Assembly (NCBI GenBank): GCA_943787405.1
Contig: CALSMH010000004.1
Coordinates: forward strand, 62,001-126,000
Direction of reading: 5' to 3'
Source of the DNA: an uncultured Nitrosomonadaceae bacterium
GTDB lineage: Bacteria; Pseudomonadota; Gammaproteobacteria; Burkholderiales; Nitrosomonadaceae
Length of the DNA: 64,000 nucleotides
The notes beneath the pieces were generated by a model that was given only the letters and a program-made list of their open reading frames with translations, was not told where the DNA came from and searched no databases. Position numbers and translations under genes: made by a program. Shown here in pieces: positions 46,188-55,093 of the stretch (position 1 is the first letter of the stretch; the number at the start of each line of letters is the position of its first letter).

Positions 46188-46324
46188 TTTATTAAAAGAT
46201 ATTAGATTTTGCTATTGTAATGTAACAATATATATAAAAATAATTATCTACGAACAAGCTGACATTTATAAAATGTTGCTTAATAATTATTCTGTTGGCA
46301 GTCTATTAACAAATACCCGATCAC

Positions 46325-46362
46325 ATTGACTACTACTTGCACTGAGCGTAAGTTAAGTAGTA
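46325..46362. promoter_or_regulatory. Inverted repeat overlapping a possible promoter
   Basis: TACTACTT (46331-46338) and AAGTAGTA (46355-46362) are perfect complements with a 16-base spacer. A TTGACT hexamer (46326-46331) touches the left arm, with a weak -10 (TAAGTT, 46349-46354) at 17 bases. An operator controlling the O-methyltransferase gene at 46407 is possible. Confidence 0.35.
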
Positions 46363-46406
46363 AGTATCAATCCAACTCTTATTGTTTCTCTATGGAGTGC
46401 TAATAA

Positions 46407-47117
46407 ATGAACAAACTTCAATCTCCGACCATGTCTAGCCCAAAAGTATTAGATCCGGTTCACCCTGCTATTGAAGATTACATGCGTAGCTTAGTGAGTC
46501 GAACAGATCACCCGGTGCTTACTGAAATGGAAAAAGAAGCCGAGAATAATAATTTTCCTATTATTGGTCGCCTTGTCGGTACTTTTATTGAAACTATGGC
46601 AAGAGCCATTAATGCAAAACGGATATTCGAGTTTGGTAGCGGGTATGGTTATTCTGCATATTGGTTTGCTAAAGCAGTAGGAGAAAAAGGGGCTGTAATT
46701 TGTAGTGACGGTGATCCTATAAATAAAGAAAAGGCAGAACAATATCTTAGTTCTGCAGAATTATGGAATAGAGTTAATTTTCATACTGGATATGCACAGG
46801 AGATTTTTTCTAAAACTGAAGGGTTATTTGATATCTGTTACAACGATGTTGATAAAGGACAATACCCTGAAATTTGGCATCTGGCTAAAAATAGAATTAG
46901 CCCGGGCGGGTTGTATATTGCTGATAATACACTATGGCATGGGAGGGTTGCAGTAGAAAATTATATTGACCTTGTTCCTGGCTGGACAGAGGCCATTAAG
47001 GAACATAACCAATTAATCTTTAATGATCCTGAATTTGATGCTTTTATCAATCCAACCCGAGATGGCGTCGTTGTAGCAAGAAGAAAAACCATGCAGGAGT
47101 CTGAATCAAGGATATAA
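46407..47117 (+). CDS. O-methyltransferase (class I, SAM-dependent)
   Basis: 236 residues of the methyltransferase family 3 (catechol/caffeoyl-CoA-type). The SAM loop is 'IFEFGSGYGYSAYWFA', the adenosine aspartate is in 'VICSDGDP', and metal ligands are probably the aspartate of 'YNDVDKGQYPE' and D-N in 'IADNTLWHG'. The substrate is unknown. It is followed after 5 bases by a lipoprotein gene. An inverted repeat sits at its promoter. Confidence 0.85.
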   Translation: MNKLQSPTMSSPKVLDPVHPAIEDYMRSLVSRTDHPVLTEMEKEAENNNFPIIGRLVGTFIETMARAINAKRIFEFGSGYGYSAYWFAKAVGEKGAVICSDGDPINKEKAEQYLSSAELWNRVNFHTGYAQEIFSKTEGLFDICYNDVDKGQYPEIWHLAKNRISPGGLYIADNTLWHGRVAVENYIDLVPGWTEAIKEHNQLIFNDPEFDAFINPTRDGVVVARRKTMQESESRI

Positions 47118-47122
47118 AACAT

Positions 47123-47374
47123 ATGCGAAAAATAATCACTTACTTAATGGCCGTACTTTTGATCTCAGTATTTATTGGCTGCGCATACAAAACTCAAGAT
47201 AAAATAGTCGAAACAAACCCCGGATCTGTTAATGTCGATTCCTCTGACTATAATGAAATAGAAGCAAAAGAATTAGCTGATATACAATGCGCTAAATCTA
47301 AACGCCGTGCACAGAGAATTCATAAATCTAATGAAAAATCGGACCAATACCATTATTTTAAATGTGTTCTTTGA
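47123..47374 (+). CDS. Small lipoprotein, function unknown
   Basis: 83 residues. The signal sequence ends in a lipobox-like 'VFIGC' with C20, though the -1 to -3 residues are only an acceptable match. The mature part is hydrophilic and has two more cysteines ('IQCAKSKRRA' and 'YFKCVL'), possibly a disulfide. It is 5 bases after the O-methyltransferase gene and likely cotranscribed. No family recognised. Confidence 0.6.
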   Translation: MRKIITYLMAVLLISVFIGCAYKTQDKIVETNPGSVNVDSSDYNEIEAKELADIQCAKSKRRAQRIHKSNEKSDQYHYFKCVL

Positions 47375-47407
47375 TTCCCTTTAAAACATGATTTCTTAAG
47401 AAAAATT

Positions 47408-49453
47408 CTAATTATATAAATAACATGATGAAGTATGTGTTTCACTGAATCTTGTTATTTCTGGATATTCCCCGGAACATATAGGCATTGCTTTTGGGCA
47501 ACGTGGATGAAAATGACAACCAGATGGCGGGTTCGCTGGCGAAGGTAAATCCCCATGCAGGCGTATTATCTTTCGATTTGATTCGGATTTAATTACCGGC
47601 ACTGCAGATAATAGTGCCTGAGTATAAGGATGCTTAGGGCTATTCAATACCTCTTCTACACTTCCATATTCCACAATTTTTCCGAGATACATCACTGCAA
47701 CCTCATCTGCTAAATATTCTACAACTGAAATGTTGTGTGTAATAAATAGGTATGAAATGCCAATATTTTGCTGTAACTCTTTGAGTAAATTTAAAATCTG
47801 GGCCTGCACAGAAACATCAAGTGCACTTGTAGGCTCATCACAAATTAGAAGATTAGGATTAACTACCAGAGTCCGAGCTATAGCAATTCTTTGCCGTTGA
47901 CCACCAGAAAACTCATGTGGATAACGCCATTTAGACTCCGGTGGCAATCCAACATGTTTTAATAAAATATCTATTTTTTCTGAACCTGAAAAATTGATCT
48001 TATCTTTTCCATTTTTTAGACCAGTATTATCTTTAATATTTAGCGCATTCATTCCCTCTTTAAGAATATCAATAATACGCATTCTAGGATTAAGTGATGA
48101 ATAAGGATCTTGAAAAATAATCTGAAATTCGGCGCGCTTTCTACGAAGTTCTTTACGCTCAAGCCCTACTAATTCTGACCCGTCATATTGCACACTACCT
48201 GCAGTAGGTGTAATCAATTGCAAAATACTCTTCCCTACCGTGGTCTTTCCACAACCTGATTCACCTACTAATGCAAGTGTACTACCCTGTGGAATAGAAA
48301 ATGAAACGCCATCTACTGCTTTAATACTTCCTACCACTCTTTTTATTAGGCCCCTATATATAGGAAAATGAACTTTTAAATTAGTGACATTCAATAGTAT
48401 TGAACTACCGGTAGTATTATGAGATGCAGGAGCTATTTCAGGAGCAGACTCTTCTGCTACTAACTGTTTCTTAACACTCTCCCCATTGTCTCTTCCATAC
48501 AGATGACACTTTACCTTATGGCCTGTAGTTACCTCACTCCATTCTGGTACAGTTGTTCTACACAAATCCCAGGCATATTCACAACGATTAGCAAACCGAC
48601 AACCAATAAATTTACTGGATAGAGGCGGAACGTTTCCCTTAATCATTGCTAATCCCTGTCCCCGTTTTGATCCTACTGGTAGCGCATCAAATAATTTCTT
48701 AGAATATGGGTGTGCTGGGGAATTGAAGAATTTATCACAGCCCGTTGTCTCTATAATTTCACCTGCATACATGACTGCAATTCGGTCTGCCATTTCCGCT
48801 ACGACTCCAAGATCATGGGTGATAAGTAAGATGGCCATGTCTTTATCTCGCTGCAAATTTCGCATCAGATCTAAAATTTGAGCCTGAATAGTAACGTCAA
48901 GAGCTGTAGTCGGCTCATCTGCAATTAATAGTGCTGGCTCACAAGCAAGTGCCATAGCAATCATTACCCGCTGTTTCATGCCGCCGGAGAATTGAAATGG
49001 ATATTCAGCCATGCGCCTTGTTGCATCAGGAATGCCTACCTGATGCAATATTTCTATTATGCGCTCTTGTAATTCCATGCCGCGTAAATTAAGGTGCCGT
49101 TTCAATACCTCTCGAATTTGCTCGCCAACTGTTAACACGGGGTTTAAACTTAACATTGGCTCTTGGAAGATCATGCTGACTTGCTTGCCACGTATATTAC
49201 GCACAGATGCTTCTGATTTTAGTAGTAGGTCTTCTCCCTCTAATTTTACAGAGCCAGAAACAATTTCTCCTGCATCTGGCAATAGCCGCATAATTGAAAG
49301 TGCTGTCATAGATTTTCCACAGCCTGACTCCCCAAGTAGGGCAAAAGTCTCACCTTTCTCAATCTGAAGTGTTAGTTCGTCAACAGCACGTACCGGTTCT
49401 GTGCTGGTATGGAGAATAGTCTTAAGGTTTTTAATCTGTAGCAGGGAAGTCAT
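47408..49453 (-). CDS. yejF: Peptide ABC transporter, fused dual ATP-binding protein (YejF-like)
   Basis: 681 residues joining two OppD/OppF-type ATPases. Half 1 has Walker A 'GESGCGKSMT' (41-50), signature 'FSGGMKQR' and 'LLIADEPTTALD'. Half 2 has 'GESGCGKTTVG', 'FSGGQRQR' and 'LLICDEPTSALD'. Each half ends in an oligopeptide-transporter C-terminal domain with cysteine clusters ('CRFANRCEYAWDLC' and 'CHFHPRCPKAMPIC'), which may bind an Fe-S cluster. It is longer than E. coli YejF (529) because of these tails and a linker of about 30 residues. It is the last gene of the importer operon. Confidence 0.92.
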   Translation of the reverse strand: MTSLLQIKNLKTILHTSTEPVRAVDELTLQIEKGETFALLGESGCGKSMTALSIMRLLPDAGEIVSGSVKLEGEDLLLKSEASVRNIRGKQVSMIFQEPMLSLNPVLTVGEQIREVLKRHLNLRGMELQERIIEILHQVGIPDATRRMAEYPFQFSGGMKQRVMIAMALACEPALLIADEPTTALDVTIQAQILDLMRNLQRDKDMAILLITHDLGVVAEMADRIAVMYAGEIIETTGCDKFFNSPAHPYSKKLFDALPVGSKRGQGLAMIKGNVPPLSSKFIGCRFANRCEYAWDLCRTTVPEWSEVTTGHKVKCHLYGRDNGESVKKQLVAEESAPEIAPASHNTTGSSILLNVTNLKVHFPIYRGLIKRVVGSIKAVDGVSFSIPQGSTLALVGESGCGKTTVGKSILQLITPTAGSVQYDGSELVGLERKELRRKRAEFQIIFQDPYSSLNPRMRIIDILKEGMNALNIKDNTGLKNGKDKINFSGSEKIDILLKHVGLPPESKWRYPHEFSGGQRQRIAIARTLVVNPNLLICDEPTSALDVSVQAQILNLLKELQQNIGISYLFITHNISVVEYLADEVAVMYLGKIVEYGSVEEVLNSPKHPYTQALLSAVPVIKSESNRKIIRLHGDLPSPANPPSGCHFHPRCPKAMPICSGEYPEITRFSETHTSSCYLYN

Positions 49454-49528
49454 CGGAATATAAGATCCAAATTACTGTCGTATCAAATTGATTTTTTTAC
49501 TCTATTGAACAGCTCACCATAATATAAT

Positions 49529-50959
49529 TTACCTGTTAATAAGTCGTAGCGTTTTCACTCTTGGGTTAAATGCATCCTGTACTGCATCAGCAAATAAATT
49601 AGCACTTAGAACAAGCGTAAACATAAAACCAAAAGATGCAAGCAAAGCCCACCAAATCATCGGTTCACGCGCCATTTCTAGACGAGCTGAATTAATCATA
49701 GTGCCAAAACTAATCATAGAGGGATCTACACCAACACCAATATAAGACAGCACAGCCTCAGCCAGAACAAGCCCACTAAATTCCATAACAGTAGCAATCA
49801 ATACAATGTGCAACACGTTAGGAAGTATATGGCGACTAATTATGCGCCAGTGAGAAACTCCAAATGCATGGGCTGCTTGGATATATTCCATCTCACGTAT
49901 TTTGAGAGTCTCACCACGTAATAAACGACATAGCCCAGTCCAACTGGTAACGCCAAGTATGATGCAAAGGAATAACAAACGAAGATCAGCGCGTGAAGCC
50001 ATTGTGTCAAATAGCTCCGGATGAATCCCTATATAGACCTGCATCATCAATACTGAGGCTGCAATTAGTAGCACACTTGGAATTGAACTTAATGTGGTGT
50101 ATATATATTGAATTACATCATCAACCCATCCTTTAAAATATCCAGCCGTAATGCCAAGAATAAGTGCAAAAGGCAACATCATCAGTGTAGTAATTGTTCC
50201 AATTATCAAACCAATACGAATACTTTTCAGTGCTTGGTAAAAAACGTCTTGCCCTACTTTATCAGTTCCAAATATATGATAATGAGTAGACAAAGACAGT
50301 GTGATGCCAAATATTAGAAGTAATAATGCGGACATAATAAAAATATACTTCCAGGGAATCTCTGTTTCACCACGTGAAATAATAGACAGTACCGGCATAA
50401 ATTTCATACCACTCTTATATGCTATTAACTTGACTAACAAAGTTACAAATATAAGCCAAATAAGAAAACCAAAACATAAACCCTCTGCTGTACGCCAAGC
50501 GATATCGGCAGAGAATTGTTTCTCCGGGTTTTGTAAATGTGCACCACCAAATTTCAGCCGAGGAAATTCACGTATTTGCCCTCCCTGAGGAAGCTCAATT
50601 ATTTCTTTGCTGTAGAGATGCGTTGCGAACGGTGCAGAATAGGTCTTCTCAATATTTGTTCGTAATGGTGTAGCGATAATATCAAATAAACTTAGCACCT
50701 TGGCATCATATATTTTCTCAGTACTCATACTATTATTGCTCTCTAAAGCAGATCGAAAATGTACAGTATCTAATAGTCCAATTGAAATAAATAGTATCAA
50801 CACGGTAAGTGCCATCATGCCGCTCACACTATGCCCTACCCGCTTCCATGGGATCAAAAGGTGCTCATTACGCCGAACATAGCAAGCAAAAATTATTACT
50901 ACTATCAACAGAAGATAGATAAGTGAATCGGTCCAAAGAATGACAGGTTTAAAAGGCAT
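49529..50959 (-). CDS. yejE: Peptide ABC transporter permease (YejE-like)
   Basis: 476 residues. Two N-terminal membrane segments flank a large extra periplasmic loop (about residues 65-150, 'DTVHFRSALESNN...'). The standard DppC-type permease core starts near 205 with the EAA loop region 'EMEYIQAAHAFGVSHWRIISRHILPN'. It is longer than typical DppC-type permeases, but this extended form is seen in other betaproteobacteria. It is coupled with the other Yej genes (18 bases from yejB). Confidence 0.9.
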   Translation of the reverse strand: MPFKPVILWTDSLIYLLLIVVIIFACYVRRNEHLLIPWKRVGHSVSGMMALTVLILFISIGLLDTVHFRSALESNNSMSTEKIYDAKVLSLFDIIATPLRTNIEKTYSAPFATHLYSKEIIELPQGGQIREFPRLKFGGAHLQNPEKQFSADIAWRTAEGLCFGFLIWLIFVTLLVKLIAYKSGMKFMPVLSIISRGETEIPWKYIFIMSALLLLIFGITLSLSTHYHIFGTDKVGQDVFYQALKSIRIGLIIGTITTLMMLPFALILGITAGYFKGWVDDVIQYIYTTLSSIPSVLLIAASVLMMQVYIGIHPELFDTMASRADLRLLFLCIILGVTSWTGLCRLLRGETLKIREMEYIQAAHAFGVSHWRIISRHILPNVLHIVLIATVMEFSGLVLAEAVLSYIGVGVDPSMISFGTMINSARLEMAREPMIWWALLASFGFMFTLVLSANLFADAVQDAFNPRVKTLRLINR

Positions 50960-50977
50960 GGTATCTGTTAGGAATAG

Positions 50978-51955
50978 TTATTCTAGCCTTATCCTTGGGT
51001 CAACTAGCGTGTAAGATATGTCAGTTAATATCAACCCAATGATATAAAAAAATGACCCTAAAAAAACCATAGCTCGAACTATGGCAAAGTCTTGAGAACT
51101 AATCGCATCAATAGTATAACTACCCAAACCTGGAATGCCGAAGAATGATTCCAATATGAGACTGCCCATGAAAAGTGACGGAATTAGCACTACTGCACCT
51201 GTAAGAATTGGAATCAGGGCATTCCCAAGTACGTGCCTAAACAACACGATACTCTCTGAAAGTCCCTTAGCACGTGCAGTGCGAACGTAATCCTTTCCCA
51301 TTTCTTCTAAAAAAATTGTACGGTACCAACGTGCGCTAGCACCAGAGCCACTAAACACACCTATAATTACTGGCAGCACTAGGAATTTTCCTATATCCAA
51401 TCCCCCGCTGAAACCCGAAATAGGCACTAAATGCCATAGCTTACTAATTAGGAACTGCCCGCCAATCACATAAAATAAAAGGGAAATTGACATTATTGCA
51501 ACACACAGCACTACACCCCAGAGGTCAATATACGTAGCACGAAAAAATACCATTATTAATGCAAAGGTAATGTAGGAGACTAATCCCAGAATAAATACTG
51601 GCAGTGCAATAGCAAGGCTTGGCAACATACGCGTTTTAATTTCATGAGCGATATCACGCCCGTCATCTGCACGTCCAAACTCAAAGACAAACATTGAAGT
51701 CGATTTCTCAAAAAAAATTGTATTTGTGAATTTATCAGCACCATTCTCTGCACTGTTATATATTAATGATTTGTCATACCCTCTTTCCTGCTTCCACTTT
51801 AAAATTGCTTCTGGTGTAACTCGTTTGATGCCAAGATGCATCCGCGCCATATCATCGGGAGTATTAACTACAAAAAATAGTGTAAAAGTAATCAGATTTA
51901 CACCGATAAGTATAGGAATCGCATACAACATACGACGTATAATGTAATTAACCAA
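50978..51955 (-). CDS. yejB: Peptide ABC transporter permease (YejB-like)
   Basis: Membrane permease of the DppB/OppB type. The frame is open back to 51994, but a TTG at 51955 has GAGG 5 bases before it and gives 'MVNYIIRRMLYAIPI', the normal start; the protein is then 325 residues. About six membrane segments are visible, with the EAA loop 'KDYVRTARAKGLSESIVLFRHVLGNALIPI' and C-terminal 'LVDPRIRLE'. The start overlaps the end of the binding-protein gene by 8 bases, indicating coupling. Confidence 0.9.
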   Translation of the reverse strand: MVNYIIRRMLYAIPILIGVNLITFTLFFVVNTPDDMARMHLGIKRVTPEAILKWKQERGYDKSLIYNSAENGADKFTNTIFFEKSTSMFVFEFGRADDGRDIAHEIKTRMLPSLAIALPVFILGLVSYITFALIMVFFRATYIDLWGVVLCVAIMSISLLFYVIGGQFLISKLWHLVPISGFSGGLDIGKFLVLPVIIGVFSGSGASARWYRTIFLEEMGKDYVRTARAKGLSESIVLFRHVLGNALIPILTGAVVLIPSLFMGSLILESFFGIPGLGSYTIDAISSQDFAIVRAMVFLGSFFYIIGLILTDISYTLVDPRIRLE

Positions 51956-54146
51956 TCTTACCTCGTTTCTCTGAATTACTAATTCCTGCTCCACGCTCTT
52001 TCTTCCGATAAATAACGATTGCAGGAATCAACCCTACTATCAACACTATCAAAAATACTGCCAAAGGCCAGAGCACTGGTTTATTCCAATGGAGTCGTTT
52101 CTCTTCTCTCATATTAGAATCTATACGGTGATACTTCAGATTGTTATGGGACATTTTGTTAGGTTTAACATTTGTGTACCATTCATGGTACAAAGCATAA
52201 TCTTTAGGATGATATCCCCAAATCCAAGGTGAGTCCTTACGAAGAATCCTGAGCATCTGATCAATAATTTCCTGACGCTCAAAACTATCTTTCATATTTT
52301 TCATTTGCTCGAATAGAACGTTATATTCTGGGTTATCGTAATTAGCAGCATTCTCGCCATCACTACCAACTTTTCTTTGCGGCCCATGGAGCAAAAACAA
52401 AAAATTTTCAGGGTCAGGATAATCGGCATTCCATCCCCACTCAAATATTTGTGCATTTCCCTGGCGAATTTTATCCTGAAAACGATTGTAGTCTGTACTC
52501 CGAATTACTAACTGAATGTTAAGTTTCTGAAATTGTTTACTCATCCAATCTAGCTTTGATTTATCTTCAGGACCTCTTGCCGTGACATCAAAATACAATA
52601 CTAGCGGAGCATTAGTTTTAATATCTATCCCATTGGGATAACCTGCTTCTGCCAACAGACCCCTGGCAGTTTCTATAGACTTCCGACTTGGTCTATTGTT
52701 TTTCCAGTTATATACAATTGGATTAACCCCCTCCTTACCATACTTATGGCCAAAGATTCCGGGTGCAATCGGCCCTTGTGCTGGGATACCACGGCCATTG
52801 GCAAATATCGAAATAAATTCCTCATAATCCACCGCGATAGAAATTGCCTGACGTAGTTTTCTGGAAGACTCTGTAAGTCCACCAACTTTAGGGTCAAGCA
52901 TATTGAACCCAACATAATACGTGGAAGTCGCTATAGCCTCTTCTAATCGAATTCCTTTAGCGCTCATTTCCTTTGTTACAGTTGCCTCACCCTGCCCTGT
53001 AATCTGTACGGCCTGATCAAAACTATCAGAACCAATCCCAGATGCATCATAGTATCCTTGTAGAAACTTATTCCAACGAGGAATACTTTCCTTATCACGA
53101 TAAAACATGATCTTATCAATAAATGGTAACGGCTCCCCTGCATCTTTGAATAAGTCTGATTTCAGATTATTTTTATAATCTCCAACAGGATAAGTCTCTC
53201 CATGAAAATTAGGATTTTTTTCTAATACCATTATTAAGTTTGGATTGTTATCAGTTAGCATATAAGGGCCCGTGCCAACCGGATACCAATCAAGTGTAAT
53301 ATTTTTCTCTACCAACCCCTGCTGGGTGTAGAAGCGATCTGCCTCCCATGGAATAGGCGCAAAAAATGGCATTGCGAGCCAATACATAAACTGCGGATAC
53401 TTCCCTTTAATTTTAATTCTATAAGTGTGAGAATCTATTACCTGTGCCCCTTCCAATGGATAGTTATTCAAATCTAGATAAGCACCGGTACTCGCAGTTT
53501 CAGTTTGTAAATTAGCTGCAGATTTTAAAGTATCTGAATATTCCTTAAGGCCAACAATGTAGTCTGACATCAAGCCAAAAATAGGTGAATGTAGCCTAGG
53601 GTGTGCCAGTCTCTTAATCTCATAAACATAATCTTTAGCAGTTAATTCACGTGTACCAGTATAAGGAAAATCCTTAATCTCATATATCTCTGCTAAATCT
53701 TCAGCTGATAAATTATGATAAATAAATTCTTCTCTTTCATTTTTTGCGAAGGCAGGATGGGGCTGAAAGCGGACGCCAGGTTTAATAGAAATCTCATAAA
53801 TCGTATAGGAAATTTCCTTGTTATCAACATCTTCAGGTAGCTTTTCTCCGTTCGAATTAAAATATTGCGCCACGGGCATCTCAGATGCGGAGAGAGGAAC
53901 CAACTTATAAGGGCGTTTTAAATAATGAAATTGTAATGGCGGCTCATAAATTTGTGCTGTGAATAAAATTTCATTTGAACTATATGACTGCACTGGGTCA
54001 AGATGCTTAGGACGCTCAGCAAAAGCGCTATAAAGTATATTTCCATTCTCAGCAGAAGGAGGATAAGGGTTATTCCAAGAATCACTGCTACAAGCAGGTA
54101 ATAAAGCTATAGAGAATACTAATACGTATGTAAAAAGAACCTTCAT
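51948..54146 (-). CDS. yejA: Peptide ABC transporter substrate-binding protein, lipoprotein with C-terminal membrane anchor
   Basis: 732 residues of the SBP_bac_5 family. The N-terminal signal ends in LPAC with C19, a lipobox. The family's ligand-binding domain fills about 35-690. Unusually, a hydrophobic segment near 698-722 ('LWPLAVFLIVLIVGLIPAIVIY') follows, and then a basic tail. So the protein would be tethered at both ends, possibly docked beside the permeases. E. coli YejA is 604 residues and lacks this. It is the first gene of the yejABEF-like operon, and substrates are probably oligopeptides. Confidence 0.88.
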   Translation of the reverse strand: MKVLFTYVLVFSIALLPACSSDSWNNPYPPSAENGNILYSAFAERPKHLDPVQSYSSNEILFTAQIYEPPLQFHYLKRPYKLVPLSASEMPVAQYFNSNGEKLPEDVDNKEISYTIYEISIKPGVRFQPHPAFAKNEREEFIYHNLSAEDLAEIYEIKDFPYTGTRELTAKDYVYEIKRLAHPRLHSPIFGLMSDYIVGLKEYSDTLKSAANLQTETASTGAYLDLNNYPLEGAQVIDSHTYRIKIKGKYPQFMYWLAMPFFAPIPWEADRFYTQQGLVEKNITLDWYPVGTGPYMLTDNNPNLIMVLEKNPNFHGETYPVGDYKNNLKSDLFKDAGEPLPFIDKIMFYRDKESIPRWNKFLQGYYDASGIGSDSFDQAVQITGQGEATVTKEMSAKGIRLEEAIATSTYYVGFNMLDPKVGGLTESSRKLRQAISIAVDYEEFISIFANGRGIPAQGPIAPGIFGHKYGKEGVNPIVYNWKNNRPSRKSIETARGLLAEAGYPNGIDIKTNAPLVLYFDVTARGPEDKSKLDWMSKQFQKLNIQLVIRSTDYNRFQDKIRQGNAQIFEWGWNADYPDPENFLFLLHGPQRKVGSDGENAANYDNPEYNVLFEQMKNMKDSFERQEIIDQMLRILRKDSPWIWGYHPKDYALYHEWYTNVKPNKMSHNNLKYHRIDSNMREEKRLHWNKPVLWPLAVFLIVLIVGLIPAIVIYRKKERGAGISNSEKRGKIG

Positions 54147-54284
54147 TTATTCCATATTCTAAAGTAAATACTGGAGTATGGGGAACGGAAAATCATTACT
54201 ATTACTAAATTACTGCAACTCTTCAAGTACAATAGCCTCCTAAGCTATAATTATTAAATTATCATATATTCATAAGGACATAAT

Positions 54285-55070
54285 ATGGGATTTCTAGCAG
54301 GCAAACGCATTCTAATTACCGGTTTACTCAGTAATCGTTCTATTGCTTATGGTATTGCGAAAGCAATGAAGCGGGAGGGAGCGGAACTTGCTTTCACTTA
54401 TCAAGCAGAAGGAATACGTGGGCGTGTAGAAAAATTAGCAGCTGAGTTTGATAGTGATTTACTTTTTTCCTGTGATGTTACAAGTGATAATGAAATTAAC
54501 AAAAATTTTGAAGACCTTGCAAAATCATGGGATGGCCTTGATGGCATCGTACACTCTATTGCTTTCGCTCCACGTGAAGCCTTAACTGGGGACTATTTGG
54601 AAAGTTTGAGCCGAGAATCTTTCCAGATAGCGCATGATATTAGCTCCTTTAGCTTTGCCGCTTTGGCAAAAGCGGGACTTCCACTGATGGAAAATAACAA
54701 TGGGTCTCTTCTGACACTAAGCTATCTCGGCTCACAAAGAGTAATGCCAAACTATAACGTAATGGGACTTGCCAAGGCCAGCCTTGAAGCCAATGTAAGA
54801 TTTATGGCATCAAGTCTCGGACCAAAAGGAATAAGAGTTAATGCAATTTCTGCCGGCCCAATTAAGACACTGGCTTCTGCAGGAATAGGAGACTTTGGAA
54901 AACTACTTGGATATACTGAAAAAGTTTCACCTTTACGTCGCAATGTATCCATCGAGGAAGTAGGGAATGCAGCTGCCTTCTTATGCAGTGATCTTGCTAG
55001 TGGAATTACTGGTGAGATTACTTATGTAGACGCTGGGTTTAATAATGTTGCATTTGATCTTATTGAATAG
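54285..55070 (+). CDS. fabI: Enoyl-[acyl-carrier-protein] reductase (NADH)
   Basis: 261 residues, last reduction in each cycle of type II fatty acid synthesis. The SDR-type active site has Y147, Y157 and K164 in '[25 protein letters not shown]'-like order. The cofactor motif is '[16 protein letters not shown]', and '[15 protein letters not shown]' is the substrate loop region. The ribosome binding site AAGGA lies just upstream of the ATG. It is the classical FabI, so the usual triclosan-binding residues are present. Confidence 0.97.
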   Translation: MGFLAGKRILITGLLSNRSIAYGIAKAMKREGAELAFTYQAEGIRGRVEKLAAEFDSDLLFSCDVTSDNEINKNFEDLAKSWDGLDGIVHSIAFAPREALTGDYLESLSRESFQIAHDISSFSFAALAKAGLPLMENNNGSLLTLSYLGSQRVMPNYNVMGLAKASLEANVRFMASSLGPKGIRVNAISAGPIKTLASAGIGDFGKLLGYTEKVSPLRRNVSIEEVGNAAAFLCSDLASGITGEITYVDAGFNNVAFDLIE

Positions 55071-55093
55071 CCATAATTAAATTATGACTATTC
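55065..55093. terminator. Bidirectional hairpin spanning the fabI and ppiD stop codons
   Basis: GAATAG-C-CATAAT (55065-55077) pairs with ATTATG-A-CTATTC (55081-55093), 12 base pairs with one mismatch and a 3-base loop. It includes both stop codons: TAG of fabI at 55068-55070 and that of ppiD at 55088-55090. TTTAATC follows on the plus strand. It is compact but AT-rich, so strength is uncertain. Confidence 0.5.
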
